A stretch of DNA of 64,000 bases from a bacterium (GCA_030426085.1 JAUHYW010000003.1:183343-247342); one strand, 5' to 3'. Positions 35,920-46,532 are shown, counted from the first letter of the stretch. Notes: generated by a model from the sequence alone, not told the origin. Numbers and translations are program-made.

Positions 35920-38900
35920 CGCGGGCTCCGGCCGACGAAGACCCCCCGCTCGGGGTCCAGGCGGGCCCCCGGATCGAGCAGCGCCCGGGCCTCCTCGGCC
36001 GCCTGGGCCGGGGTGCCGTCGGCCGCCGCGAACCGGCGCCCGGTCCGCTTGCGGTAGTGGGGCTCGGCCCCCATCAGGATGGCCGCCCGCCGCCGCCGGC
36101 TCCACGCCGCCCGCTCGGCGACCCGGGCCCGCCAGTCGGCCTCGGCCTCGGGGTCCAGCGCCGCGGCGAACGCCGCCGGATGCAGCACCAGCGCCACCGC
36201 GCTGACGTGGCCGAAGCCCAGGCTGGTCAGCAGCCCGGCCCGCATCGGTACTGCCGGCCCCGGGCGCAGCGTCTCGTCGGTGAACGCGACGTGGGCGTGG
36301 GGCGCCATCGCCGGGTCGAGCTCGTCGAGGTTGCGGTTGCCCGGCACCACCCCCGCGCACAGCGCCTGGCACAGCCCGCCGAGCTGCCACGCCGCCGCGC
36401 CGCCCTTGCTGTGGCCGGTCAGCGTCTTCTGGGACACCGCGAAGAGCGGGTTGCCCGGGGTGCGCCCCAGCGCGCCCTGGATGCGGTGATGCAGCGCGTT
36501 CTCGTTGACGTCGTTGGCCGCCGTCGAGGTGTCGTGCTTGTAGACCAGGGCGACGTCGTCCGCCCCCAGCCCGTAGCGGGCCAGCGCCCGGCCCAGCGCC
36601 GAGTCGGCCCCGCCGGTCGCCGCCGCCAGCGCGCCCAGCCCCGGGGCCGGGATCGACTGCTGGATGCCGTCGCCGAACGAGCCGGCCCACGCCAGCACCC
36701 CCTTCACCGGCAGCCCCAGGGCCAGCGCGACGTCGCCCCGGGTCACCAGCGCCGTGCCCCCGCCGTGGGCCTCGACGAAGCCCCGTCGGCGGGCGTCGTT
36801 GGCCCGCGAGATCTCGTCCGGCTCGAGCCCCATCGCGGTCATCAGATCGGTGTCGGCGGTGGCCCCCATGTCGGCGAAGCCCACCGCGCCCTCGGGCCCG
36901 ATGTCGTCGAACCCGCCGGCCACCACGACGTCGGCCTTGCCGGTCGCGATCTTGTCCAGCGCCTCTTCGAGCGAGACCGCCGCCGTCGCGCAGGCCGCCA
37001 CCGGGTGCGACATCGCCCCGTACGAGCCCACGTAGCCCTGGACCACATACGCCGCGGCCACGTTGATCAGCGTCTCCTGGAGGACGTCGCCCTGGCGGGC
37101 CACCCCCATCAGGTGGTCCTGGTACAGCCGGCGCAGGCTGGCCATGCCGCCGATGCCCGCGCCCTGGGTGTTGGCCACCCGCGCCGGGTGGATGTGGCTC
37201 AGCAGCGCCTCGGGGTCGAGCCCGGCCGACAGGAAGGCGTCGACCGTCGCCACGAGGTTGAACAGCGCGACCCGGTCGACCCGCTCGGCCATCTCGGCCG
37301 GGACGCCGAAGCGGGCGAAGTCGAAGCCCTTCGGCACCAGCCCCGCGACCCGGGCCGGCAGCCGGGCGTGGCGCAGCACCTTCACCTCGGCCCCCGCCTT
37401 GCGGGTCACGACCCACCGGATATCGGGGCCCTCGCCCTCGCGGCGGTACGCCGTGCGCTCGGGATCACCGGCCACGAACGCCCGGGCCTCGGCCTCGTCG
37501 GCCACCGGGAACTCGAAGTCGCGGTCGAGGAAGACCGAGGCGTGCACCGGCACCGCGCCGGGGTCGAAGCCGGCGGTCTCCGGCTCGACGAGGCGGATGC
37601 CCGAGCGGCTCAGCACCGCGTCGTGGAACCGCTCGGCGATGTCGGCCTCGGCGATCGGCGCGTCCCGCTCGACGTCGATCCAGCCGCCGCCCCGCGGATC
37701 GTCCTCCCAGCGCACCAGCCCGCAGGTCCAGGCCAGCTCCAGCACCGACGCCGGCGACAGGCGCTCGCCGACCTCCAGCTCGAAGCGGGTGCGGTCGGAT
37801 CCGCACGGCCCGACCTCGCCCCGGCCGACGATGACGACGATGTCCTTCGGGTCCAGGCCGTGCTCGGGCCAGGGGCAGGCCGCCGGCTCCGGCTCGGGCG
37901 CCGGCCAGTCCACCGCCGGCTCGACCGGCACCGGCGCCGCGGCGACCCGGCCGGTGGCCGCGGCGAACGCGTCGTCCAGCGCGGCCCGCCGCCGGGCGTG
38001 GGCCACCTCCTCGGCGATGGCGGATCGGATGCGGCCCACCGTCTCCCGCAGGTCGGGGATGCGCCCGAAGCCCCCGGTCAGGTCGACCCGCAGCGGCGCC
38101 GCCTTCGCGACCCCACGGGCCCCGTCGGCGCACAGCCCCGCGATCAAGAAGCCCATCTCGGCCGCCGAGAAGGTGCGCACCGCCGTCTCGGCCTCGAGCC
38201 GGGCGGCGACCGGGTTGTTGGCGTCCATCAGCCCGGTGCCCCGGACCCAGCCGATACGGGCCGCGCACAGCGTCGTCGCCCCGCCCCAGGCGTCGTGCTC
38301 GCTGCGCCACTTCTCGACGAGCACCTCGAGCGCGGCCTTGGTCTCGGCGTACAGCCCGTCGCCGCCGAACGCCCCGTGATTGGGCGACAGCGGCAGCACG
38401 ACGTGACACCGGTCGGCGGGCACGCCCAGCGCGCGGTGGCGGCGGGCGATCGACCCGATGAGCGTCTCGACCCCCAGCAGCAGCACCCGCAGCGCGACCT
38501 GGGCCCGGCCGCCGAGGCGGTCGAGGGTCGCCGCGTCGCCCACCGCGCCGAACGGCAGCAGCAGGTCGGGCGAGAACGGCCGCTTGAGCACCCGGGTCGT
38601 CGCCCCGGCCTGCTCGGTGCGGGCCTCGAAGAGCCAGTCGACCAGCGCCTCGATGTCGGCCAGCGAGGCCATGTTGCACGGCACGACGTGCAGCTCGGCG
38701 CCCGGCCCGGCCTCGGCGTGGAAGAGCCGGCGGTAGAAGCGGCGGCGGGCCTTGGTGGTGGTCGTGGTGGTCACGACGACCCGGGCCCCGCCCCGCAGCA
38801 GGTGGCGCACGACCTCCACCGCGATGGACCCCGGGCTGGCCCCGCTGACGACCGCGGTGCGCCCCCCGAAGGCCAGCGGGCCCGCAGCGCCGGCGGCCCA

Positions 38901-41900
38901 GGCCGCGTCCAGCACGCCGCGATGGGCGCTGTCGACCGCGTCCCCCAGGCCGGCGACGAAGGCCGCCCCGTCGAGCGCCGCGGGGTCGTCCACCTCGGCG
39001 TAATGGGCGCCCGCGGCGTCGATCCGCAGCGCGGGCCGGGTCGGCGTCAGCGTCACCGGCCCCCCGCCCCGCCCGGCGGCGACGGCGTCGAGGGTGGCCT
39101 TCAGCGCCGGATCATCCGCCCGATCGCGATACCAGCGGGCGGTGTCGGCCACCCCCGGATCGTCGGCGAAGAGCGCCAGCCGCCCGGCCAGCGTCGGATC
39201 GACCGGGCGCCCGTTGACCGCGGCGAAGTACAGCCGGGCCACGTCCCGCCGGGCGAAGGGCGCGGCGTGGGTCAGCGCGATGTGCTGCCGGGCGTCGAAG
39301 CGGGGCGCGATGCGGTCGAGGTAGTCGGCGCCGTGCTCGGCCTCCAGCGAAGCGCGCAGCGCCCGCAGCGCCTCGCCCTCGCCTTCGGCCGGCGGCTGGG
39401 TGGACAGCCCGTCGCCGCCCAGCCGCCGCATCAGATCGCGGGCCAGCCCCGCCAGGATCCCGTCGGCGCCGGCGATGCGGTCCTCGAGCGCCGTCACCGC
39501 CGCTGCGTCCACCGCGCCGCCGCCGCCGCTCGCCGCGACCCGCTCGCCGATCGGCCGCCCGATGCGCTGGCCGAGCAGCGCCACCACCCGATCCATCAGC
39601 GCCCGGGCCTCGTCGGCGTCCCCGGCCACCGCCCCGGCCAGCGCGCCCAGATCGCCGCCTCGAGCCGAGGGGCCGGTCCGAGCCTCCAGCGCCAGCACGT
39701 CCAGCGCGGCCCCGATCAGGTGCGGCCCCAGCCCGTAGCGGGCCTCCAGGTCGCGGGCCACCTCGCCCCGGCCCCAGCCGGCTCGCCCCAGCGCCGCCCG
39801 CAGCGCCTCGTCCTGCGCCGCCCGCAGGTAGGGCCCCGGGTGGGCGTAGCGCCGGGCCCGCTCGGCCAGCGTGCCCGCCAGCCGGTCCAGCGGCGTCTCG
39901 TGGGCCGCGTCCAGCGTGCCCGGGTCGAACTCGGCGCCCAGGTCGAGCAGCGCCTGATTGCGGCGGGACGAGACCCCCTCGAACAGCGCGTCGAGCGTCT
40001 CGGTGTCGTCGAGCTGCTCGGGGCGCACCCGGCCTTGCAGCGCCAGCAGGGTGCGCAGCGCGTCGGCCACGGGCACCGGCGCGTCGGGCACGGCGTCGGC
40101 GGTCACGCTCACCGGCGCCGCGATCGGCTCGACCGGCGCGGGGGCCGGCGTCGGCTCCTCGGGCGCATCGGGTCCCGTCGGGATCGGCGCCGGGTCCTCG
40201 TCCTGCTCGAACACCGCCTCGGCGTCGGCCTCGACGTTGAGCACCACCGCGCCCCGCCGCGGGGAGCCGGCCAGCGTCGCGCGGAACATGTTGCTCACCG
40301 TGGGCTGGTAGCCGACCCCGACCTCGATCACCCGCTCGACGCCGCCCGCGGCGACCGGCGCCAGCAGCACGTCCTGGGTCTCGATCCAGCGCACCGGGCT
40401 GGCGAACTGCCACGCCAGCAGCTCGATCAGCAGCGTGCGGGCCAGCGCCGCCGGATCCTTCGCCCGGGCCTCGAAGTCGGCCAGCACCGCGGCGATGACC
40501 GGCGAGCCGCACGCCTCGAAGACGGCCTCGACGAACGGCCGCGCCAGCGAGAAGACCCGGGCGACGAGGTTGGGCACGTAGCGCCCCACCAGCCGGTCGG
40601 GGTCGATGGTCGCCGGCAGGCAGCCCTCCAGCGTCTCGCGGAAGGCGTCGACCCCCGCCCGCAGCACCGACGAGTGGAACGGCACGTCGACCCCGGGCAC
40701 CTCGACGTAGGGCGCCTTGCCCCCCGGCCTCCGCAGCCGGCCCAGCTCGGTCGCCAGCCCATCCAGCGCCGCGTGCTCTCCGGTGACCGCGTACTGCCGC
40801 CCGCGCACGTTGAAGTTCACGATCTGGAGGAAGGCCCCGGTCTCGTCGGCCACCCGGGCCACCAGCGCCTCGGCCGCGGCGTGGTCGATGCCCGCGTGGT
40901 GCGGCCGGATGACCCCCATCCGGTAGGCGCTGCGCCCCGCCGCGTCGCGGGGCACGAAGCGGTGCATCACGCAGCCCCGCTGGTAGACGATCTCGACGAC
41001 GCTCTCGAGCGGCAGCACCTCGATGACCGCCGACAGCGCGTTGTACTCGCCGACGCTGTGCCCCGCGGTCAGCGCGTCGGGCACCGCGGCCCCCGCCTCG
41101 CGCAGCCGGGCCATCTGGGCCATCGCCAGCACCGCCATCGCCGGCTGGGTGAAGCGGGTCAGGTGCAGCACGCCGGCCGGGTGGGCCAGCCGCTCGCCGT
41201 CGACGACCACCTCGCGGGGGTTCTCCCGCACCAGCCGCAGGATGGAGAAGCCCAGGCGCTCGCGGGTCACCGCGTCGGCCCGATCCCACACCGCGCGGGC
41301 GCCGGGGCTGGCGGCGTAGTCGGCCATGCCCATGCCCGCCTGCTGGATGCCCTGGCCGGGGAAGACGTACGCGGTGCGCGGGGCCCGGATCGCGGTCCGA
41401 GCCCGGGCCGCGATCACCCCGTCGACCGCCGCGGTCGCCTCGATCACCCGATCGCCCCCGCGCAGCCCCACCCGCCGCGCGCTGAGGACCACCCGGGCGC
41501 CGGGGGGCACGGGGGCCACGAACTCGACCGACCAGTCCACGACCCGGGACGGCTCACCCCCGGCCACGGCGCGCACCACGAAGGCGTGCAGCCGGGCCGC
41601 GGTCCACATGCCGTGCACGATGGGGCCGTCGAGGCCCGCCAGCCGGGCGAAGGCCGGGCTCTGGTGGATCGGGTTGTGGTCCAGGCCGACCTCGGCGAAC
41701 GTCGTCAGGTCGCCCGGCGCCCGCACCTCGGCCTCGGCCAGCGTGCGGCCGGGGGTCGCCGCGCTCGGCGCCGCGACCGGGCCGCCCAGCGCGTCGACCC
41801 ACGCCCGCAGCGGGTGGGCCTCGCCCTGCACCGCGCGCACGGTGACCGCGCCGATGGCCTCGCCGCCCCGCGACACCACGCCCTTCGCGGCGAAGATCGA

Positions 41901-44900
41901 GCCCGCGGGCCCCCGCCGCTCGACCATGTCGGCCTCGATCTCGAGCCGATCGCCGGCCGCGGGCGACGCCGAGAACGCCACCACCCCCGACTCGGCGGCG
42001 AAGTCGGCCGCCGCCGCGTCCGCGAGGTCGACCACGGCCCGCCACGGCCCCCGCCGCAGCCGCTCGGCGCCCTCTGGGGCCCGCCCGCCGCGGATGAAGA
42101 ACCCGCCGTCGAGCGTCGCGCAGCGCACGCCGTCACGCTCGATCACCGCCCGGGCCCGCACCACCAGCCCGCTCGACCGCTGCTCCAGGTCGACGATCCG
42201 GGCCCGGGTCTCGACCGCCTCGCCGGCCCGCAGGGGCCAGCCGGGGCCCGGCTCGACCGACTGGTCCAGGTGCACCAGCCGCAGCAGCCCGCCCACCAGC
42301 GACTCGGCCGCCAGCGCGCCGAAGAGCGCCCGCCAGACCACCGAGAACGCGAAGCAGGCCGGCGGCGGGCCGGGGGGGTGGTCGGTCAGCCGGGCGTAGG
42401 CCGCGACCCGCTCGGGATCCAGCGTCACCCGGGCCCGCACGTCCTCGAACAGCGCGGCCGCCGGGGGCGGCTCGGCGAACAGCGCGCCCAGGTAGCACGC
42501 CCGCAGCGCGTCCCGGTCGGCGTCGGGGTCCAGGATCAGCGTGGGGCGCCCGTGGGCCGGGCCGACGGCGAAGGCCAGCCGATAGCGGGCCGGGCGCTGC
42601 TCGCCGCCGCGGGTGATCAGGGTCGCGTCCAGCGTGCGCCCCCGGTCGAGCATCTCGACCCGGTCGCCGGCCCGGGGGTCGGACCAGACCAGCCGGTCGG
42701 GTCCGCCGTCGGGCGCTCTCTCGAAGGTGAGCGAGGCCCCGGGGGTGACCGCGCAGGCCGCCGCCAGGGGGTTTCGGATCGCCCGCCGCCCGCGCACGAC
42801 CCGGGCGGTCAGCGCGGCGCTCAGCAGCGGGCCGGCGCCCGCCGCGACCTGGGCGAACCGCCGCCGATCGTCGGCGTCGCCCCGGTGGGCCACCGCGGTG
42901 GCGATGTCGGGCCCGGTCTCGACCGGCGCCCCGAAGCGCCGGCCGCGCTCGATCGGCCTCGCCCCGTCGGCCAGCAGCGCCTCGACCGTCGCCGCCTCGA
43001 AGCGGGCGAGCACGTCGGCCACCGGCTCGTCGGCCCGGCGGATGCCGCCCACCGCCTCCGGCCCGGGGATCACCAGCACCTGATCGGCGGCGAAGCGGTC
43101 GTCCTGGGCGGCCCACAGCGAGTCGGCCTTGTACCAGCGGCGCACGTCGGCGTCGATCACCGGCACGAAGTTCACCGGCTTGCCCGGCCGGGCGCAGATG
43201 CGGCCCACGAACGCCCGGGCGTCGGCCGGGTGCACGGTCACCGCGGCCGCGGCGGGCCACGCGTTCGCGAAGCGCTCGACGAGCGCCGACGGATCGTCGA
43301 GCGCCCGCAGCGCGGCGTCGATCACGCTCTCGCCCCGCGCGCTCTCCCCCGCCGCGAGCCGGGCCTCGGCCAGCCGCACGAAGTCGGCCACCCGCGCGCG
43401 CCACGAGCGGTCGGGGAAGGCCCCGTCCTCGTAGGGCCCGCCCCGGCCGATGGCGGTCAACTGGACCAGCCGGTCCAGCGCCTCGAGCCAGGTCATCGCC
43501 TCGATGTCGCCGAAGTAGGGCCGGGCGGTGGCGTTCAGCGCGGCGATGATCTCGCCCCGCCGGGCGGCGACCGCCTCGGCGTCCCCGGCCACCGCGTCGA
43601 GCAGCCGCCCGCAGCGGGCCGCGGCGTTCTCCAGGTAGTGGATGTCGGCGTTCAGCCCGCTGCGCCCGCTCGTGATGCGGCCGGCGACCTCGCCGGTGCC
43701 GACCCAGTCCGGCGTGCCCGCCGCCTCGACCAGCGCCGCCTTGACCGCCGGCGAGGCCGTCGCCTCGGCGCAGGCCATCGTCACCGTGCCCAGGAAGACC
43801 GCGTCCACCGGCATCGGCCGCTGCCCGTGGGCTCGGGCCCACTCGCCGGTCAGGAGCGCCGCGCAGCGGGCCTCGTCCCCCACCCCGCCGCCGACGCACA
43901 GCACCGTGTTCGGGACCGCCCGGATCTTGTGCCACGTCGCCAGCAGCAGCCCGTCGAGGTCGGCCCACGAGTGGTGCCCCCCGGCCTTGCCGCCCTCGAG
44001 GTGCACGAACAGCGGCCGCTCGGGCCGGGCGGCGGCGATCTCGAGCACCTGCCCGACCTGGGCCACGGTGCCCGGCTTGAACGCGTTGAGCCACAGCCCG
44101 GCGTCGTGCAGCCGGTCGAGCAGCGCGACCGCCTCGTCGAGCGGGGGGATGCCGGCGCTGATGGTGACCCCGCACAGCGGCGCGCCGCGCCGGGCGGCCT
44201 CGACGACCCGGCCCTGCCCGCCGAGGTGCAGATCCCACAGGTAGCGGTCGAGGTAGAGCGCGTTGAAGGTCGCCGCGACCCCCGGCGCGAGCGCGTCGCG
44301 CAGCTCGTCCAGCCGCCGGTCGAGGATGTCCCCGGTCACCTGCCCCCCGCCGGCCAGCTCGGCGGTGAAGCCGGCGTTGGCCGCGGCGGCGACGATGGGC
44401 ACGTCGACGGTGGTCGGGGTCATGCCGGGCAGGATGATCGGCGACTGGCCGGTGAGCCGGGTGTAGCGGTTGTCGACCGCCAGCCCCCCGGGCAGCCGGG
44501 CCACGCCCGGGGCGAAGTCCGCCGCCCGCGCCGGCCGATCGACCGCCGCGCCGACCGTGAACAGGGCCCGCTGGTCGGCCGGGGTGTCGAGGGCCAGCAC
44601 CGGCACCCCCGCCCCCCGCAGCACGCCCCGGGTCAGCCGGGCCACGCCGTCCCCCGGTCCGCAGTCGAGCACCGCGGTCGCCCCGTAGGACTCGACCAGA
44701 TCGACGGCCACCGCCGACCAGCGCACCGGGCGCAGGAACTGGGTCCCGATGAGGGCCTCGGTCAGATCATCCACCCGATCGAGCCGCCGCCCGTCCGCCG
44801 GATCGAGCACCGGCCACCGCAGCCGCCCGGCGTCGAAGCGCAGCCCCTCCCGGGCCGCGGTCTCGCTCATCTTCGCCCGGCCGGCGGCCATCAGCGGCGA

Positions 44901-45761
44901 GTGGAACGGGCCGCCCACCGCCAGCCACTCCCAGGTGAAGCGCCCCGGCAGCCGCCGGGGCCCGGCCGACCCCTCGGGCTCGACCGCCGCCTCCAGCGCC
45001 GCCCGCAGGCGCTCGAGCACCGCCGGCCGCCCGCTCACCACGAACCGGGTCCGCCCGTTGTGCAGAGTGACGTGGGGCCGCTGGTCGTCGGGCTGCCCGG
45101 CGCCGACCCCGGCGCAGAACTCGACCAGCCGGTCCAGGGTGAAGCCGGAGACCGCCGCCATCGGCCCCCGCGCGCCGTCGCGGGCGACGTCGGCCGCCGA
45201 CTCGGCCATGTGCAGCCCCTGCCACAGCATGTAGCGGGCGTAATCCGCCAGCCGCTCGGGCTTGACGATGCCCCGGGACTCGGAGACCAGCACCGCCGGC
45301 ATCACCCCCTGGGAGTGCCCGGTCAGCGCGACCACCCCGCCCCGCTCGAGCGCGGCGCCCAGCCCCTGCCGGCGGGCGGCCTCGAAGCGCGCCGCCTGGG
45401 CCAGCAGGATCAGCGGCTGGGAGATGACCGTCGACGACAGGTAGGCCGCGTCGGGGCGGGCCTCGGGGCGATCGATCCAGCCCAGCGGGTCGCAGCCGGC
45501 CTCGGCGAAGCCGCTCCAGCGGAAGACCCGCCGCCCGGCCAGCGCCCGCAGCGCCTCGGCCGCCGGCTGCACGAAGGCGCGCAGCTCGGGCATGACCTCG
45601 AGCAGCGCCGCGAGCGGGCCGAGGGCGTCGACCCCCTGCCCGGCGAAGGTCAGCGCCGCCGGCCGATCGGGCCCGAGCCGATCGACGAACGCCGAGGCCC
45701 GCCCGGCCCCCGACGACATGCCCTCACCCCGGTCGATCCGCACCTGCTCCCCGGATTCCAT
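35916..45761 (-). CDS. fas: Type I fatty acid synthase, actinobacterial/fungal architecture
   Basis: A 3281-residue multifunctional synthase. The start ATG at 45761 has GGGAG about eight nt upstream. Domains in order: acetyltransferase (nucleophile S150 in TGHSQG, H286 in GGPFHSPL); flavin enoyl reductase from about 432 (TGQSPIILPGMTPTT, then GGKAGGHHSWADLDGLLL); MaoC-type dehydratase around 1358 (LDHNPIH); malonyl/palmitoyl transferase from about 1463 (AYVFPGQGIQQAGMG, AGHSVGEYNAL); ACP with the phosphopantetheine serine near 1930 (EGVSSRRNQALLDLG); ketoreductase from about 2300 (SGASPGSIAVE, YAETKAALE); and ketosynthase with C2924 (AACATAAVSLEEA), histidines in VYKHDTSTAAND and LTGHSKGGAAAW. 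This is the order of mycobacterial Fas (about 3070 aa). All catalytic residues checked are present. First gene of the fas-acpS-ACC operon. Confidence 0.97.
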   Translation of the reverse strand: MESGEQVRIDRGEGMSSGAGRASAFVDRLGPDRPAALTFAGQGVDALGPLAALLEVMPELRAFVQPAAEALRALAGRRVFRWSGFAEAGCDPLGWIDRPEARPDAAYLSSTVISQPLILLAQAARFEAARRQGLGAALERGGVVALTGHSQGVMPAVLVSESRGIVKPERLADYARYMLWQGLHMAESAADVARDGARGPMAAVSGFTLDRLVEFCAGVGAGQPDDQRPHVTLHNGRTRFVVSGRPAVLERLRAALEAAVEPEGSAGPRRLPGRFTWEWLAVGGPFHSPLMAAGRAKMSETAAREGLRFDAGRLRWPVLDPADGRRLDRVDDLTEALIGTQFLRPVRWSAVAVDLVESYGATAVLDCGPGDGVARLTRGVLRGAGVPVLALDTPADQRALFTVGAAVDRPARAADFAPGVARLPGGLAVDNRYTRLTGQSPIILPGMTPTTVDVPIVAAAANAGFTAELAGGGQVTGDILDRRLDELRDALAPGVAATFNALYLDRYLWDLHLGGQGRVVEAARRGAPLCGVTISAGIPPLDEAVALLDRLHDAGLWLNAFKPGTVAQVGQVLEIAAARPERPLFVHLEGGKAGGHHSWADLDGLLLATWHKIRAVPNTVLCVGGGVGDEARCAALLTGEWARAHGQRPMPVDAVFLGTVTMACAEATASPAVKAALVEAAGTPDWVGTGEVAGRITSGRSGLNADIHYLENAAARCGRLLDAVAGDAEAVAARRGEIIAALNATARPYFGDIEAMTWLEALDRLVQLTAIGRGGPYEDGAFPDRSWRARVADFVRLAEARLAAGESARGESVIDAALRALDDPSALVERFANAWPAAAAVTVHPADARAFVGRICARPGKPVNFVPVIDADVRRWYKADSLWAAQDDRFAADQVLVIPGPEAVGGIRRADEPVADVLARFEAATVEALLADGARPIERGRRFGAPVETGPDIATAVAHRGDADDRRRFAQVAAGAGPLLSAALTARVVRGRRAIRNPLAAACAVTPGASLTFERAPDGGPDRLVWSDPRAGDRVEMLDRGRTLDATLITRGGEQRPARYRLAFAVGPAHGRPTLILDPDADRDALRACYLGALFAEPPPAAALFEDVRARVTLDPERVAAYARLTDHPPGPPPACFAFSVVWRALFGALAAESLVGGLLRLVHLDQSVEPGPGWPLRAGEAVETRARIVDLEQRSSGLVVRARAVIERDGVRCATLDGGFFIRGGRAPEGAERLRRGPWRAVVDLADAAAADFAAESGVVAFSASPAAGDRLEIEADMVERRGPAGSIFAAKGVVSRGGEAIGAVTVRAVQGEAHPLRAWVDALGGPVAAPSAATPGRTLAEAEVRAPGDLTTFAEVGLDHNPIHQSPAFARLAGLDGPIVHGMWTAARLHAFVVRAVAGGEPSRVVDWSVEFVAPVPPGARVVLSARRVGLRGGDRVIEATAAVDGVIAARARTAIRAPRTAYVFPGQGIQQAGMGMADYAASPGARAVWDRADAVTRERLGFSILRLVRENPREVVVDGERLAHPAGVLHLTRFTQPAMAVLAMAQMARLREAGAAVPDALTAGHSVGEYNALSAVIEVLPLESVVEIVYQRGCVMHRFVPRDAAGRSAYRMGVIRPHHAGIDHAAAEALVARVADETGAFLQIVNFNVRGRQYAVTGEHAALDGLATELGRLRRPGGKAPYVEVPGVDVPFHSSVLRAGVDAFRETLEGCLPATIDPDRLVGRYVPNLVARVFSLARPFVEAVFEACGSPVIAAVLADFEARAKDPAALARTLLIELLAWQFASPVRWIETQDVLLAPVAAGGVERVIEVGVGYQPTVSNMFRATLAGSPRRGAVVLNVEADAEAVFEQDEDPAPIPTGPDAPEEPTPAPAPVEPIAAPVSVTADAVPDAPVPVADALRTLLALQGRVRPEQLDDTETLDALFEGVSSRRNQALLDLGAEFDPGTLDAAHETPLDRLAGTLAERARRYAHPGPYLRAAQDEALRAALGRAGWGRGEVARDLEARYGLGPHLIGAALDVLALEARTGPSARGGDLGALAGAVAGDADEARALMDRVVALLGQRIGRPIGERVAASGGGGAVDAAAVTALEDRIAGADGILAGLARDLMRRLGGDGLSTQPPAEGEGEALRALRASLEAEHGADYLDRIAPRFDARQHIALTHAAPFARRDVARLYFAAVNGRPVDPTLAGRLALFADDPGVADTARWYRDRADDPALKATLDAVAAGRGGGPVTLTPTRPALRIDAAGAHYAEVDDPAALDGAAFVAGLGDAVDSAHRGVLDAAWAAGAAGPLAFGGRTAVVSGASPGSIAVEVVRHLLRGGARVVVTTTTTTKARRRFYRRLFHAEAGPGAELHVVPCNMASLADIEALVDWLFEARTEQAGATTRVLKRPFSPDLLLPFGAVGDAATLDRLGGRAQVALRVLLLGVETLIGSIARRHRALGVPADRCHVVLPLSPNHGAFGGDGLYAETKAALEVLVEKWRSEHDAWGGATTLCAARIGWVRGTGLMDANNPVAARLEAETAVRTFSAAEMGFLIAGLCADGARGVAKAAPLRVDLTGGFGRIPDLRETVGRIRSAIAEEVAHARRRAALDDAFAAATGRVAAAPVPVEPAVDWPAPEPEPAACPWPEHGLDPKDIVVIVGRGEVGPCGSDRTRFELEVGERLSPASVLELAWTCGLVRWEDDPRGGGWIDVERDAPIAEADIAERFHDAVLSRSGIRLVEPETAGFDPGAVPVHASVFLDRDFEFPVADEAEARAFVAGDPERTAYRREGEGPDIRWVVTRKAGAEVKVLRHARLPARVAGLVPKGFDFARFGVPAEMAERVDRVALFNLVATVDAFLSAGLDPEALLSHIHPARVANTQGAGIGGMASLRRLYQDHLMGVARQGDVLQETLINVAAAYVVQGYVGSYGAMSHPVAACATAAVSLEEALDKIATGKADVVVAGGFDDIGPEGAVGFADMGATADTDLMTAMGLEPDEISRANDARRRGFVEAHGGGTALVTRGDVALALGLPVKGVLAWAGSFGDGIQQSIPAPGLGALAAATGGADSALGRALARYGLGADDVALVYKHDTSTAANDVNENALHHRIQGALGRTPGNPLFAVSQKTLTGHSKGGAAAWQLGGLCQALCAGVVPGNRNLDELDPAMAPHAHVAFTDETLRPGPAVPMRAGLLTSLGFGHVSAVALVLHPAAFAAALDPEAEADWRARVAERAAWSRRRRAAILMGAEPHYRKRTGRRFAAADGTPAQAAEEARALLDPGARLDPERGVFVGRSPR

Positions 45762-45797
45762 CGCGCCGCTCCCGTTTCGCGAGCCCGGCTCACGCCG

Positions 45798-45813
45798 TAG
45801 ACTCGTGAGTCTA
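45798..45813. promoter_or_regulatory. 16-bp inverted repeat upstream of fas, candidate operator
   Basis: TAGACTC-GT-GAGTCTA has perfect 7-nt arms and lies 37-52 nt upstream of the fas start codon. On the minus strand its left arm (TAGACT) could double as a -10 element, so a bound repressor would block initiation. Such short dyads are typical of TetR-type regulators of fatty acid genes, but no TetR gene is in the window. The remaining intergenic sequence 45814-46094 shows no gene I can support. Confidence 0.5.
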
Positions 45814-46094
45814 GTTTCGGGCGCATTGCTCGCGCGGAGCCGGTGCGGCTGTCAAGTGGCGCGGGTTCCACGCACTGCGAACCGGACGACGCACCGCCGA
45901 CGGTGGGGAGTCGGTCGCGGCGGTCTGTCTCAATGGAACTGGGGGGTTCAGAGCGAAATCATGGTCGACCGCACCACCCGGTCAGCCCTTGCGCGGGTCG
46001 CCCACCGGCCGCGGCGCCGGATCGGAGGGCGGCCGAGGCCGCCTCGACCGCTGGGTCTACTCCATCGCGCGTGGGGGAGGAGCGGCGGCGGCGC

Positions 46095-46478
46095 TCAGCC
46101 GAAGAAGGCCCGCAGCTTGCCCCAGTACATCTGCTTCCAGCCGCCGTCGAGGTGCTCGCCCATGCCCTCGGGGATGGCGTCGTGATCCAGGCTGAGGGTG
46201 GTGCCGTCGCCGTCGGCCTGCAGGTCGAATCGCACCAGGCTGTGGGCGCCCTCGGGCCAGTTGCCGGCGCGCCACGTCTGCACGATGCGGCGGTCGGGCA
46301 CCAGCTCGATGTTGATCCCGCTGATCTTGCCGCCGTAGGCCGACCAGTGGCTGCCGGCCCCCTCTCCGATCTCGGCCGCTTCGCCGGTGAAGGCGGCGTG
46401 CAGGCTCGACTGCGCGAGCGCGGCGTAGACCGCCTCGGGCGGGGCGGGCAGCTTGATCTCGTGGTGCAGCTTGGACAT
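46095..46478 (-). CDS. SRPBCC (START/AHA1-like) domain protein
   Basis: A 127-residue protein from an ATG with GGAGG seven nt upstream. The START/AHSA1-type fold is indicated by EIKLPAPPEAVYAALAQSS at the N-terminus, LVPDRRIVQTWRAGNWPEG in the middle, TTLSLDHDAIP and a C-terminal helix WKQMYWGKLRAFF. Members bind hydrophobic ligands or assist Hsp90-like proteins. It is divergently transcribed from an ArsR-type regulator, with operator-like dyads between them, and a second SRPBCC gene follows the regulator. The ligand is unknown. Confidence 0.85.
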   Translation of the reverse strand: MSKLHHEIKLPAPPEAVYAALAQSSLHAAFTGEAAEIGEGAGSHWSAYGGKISGINIELVPDRRIVQTWRAGNWPEGAHSLVRFDLQADGDGTTLSLDHDAIPEGMGEHLDGGWKQMYWGKLRAFFG

Positions 46479-46532
46479 CTCGGATCCTCCGATCACCAGG
46501 GTTGACGGGCCGCTCGCCTTCCCCGACGATTA

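Noticed and set aside
36057..45800. A 3247-residue open frame on the plus strand opposite fas
   Set aside because: It is the mirror of a gene with complete catalytic motifs; at this G+C content the antisense frame lacks stops. Its product is Arg/Gly/Pro/His low-complexity sequence with no domain.
45961..46185. Small plus-strand frame upstream of fas beginning MVDRTTRSALARV
   Set aside because: No ribosome binding site, Arg/Pro-rich composition and overlap with the 3' end of the SRPBCC gene.
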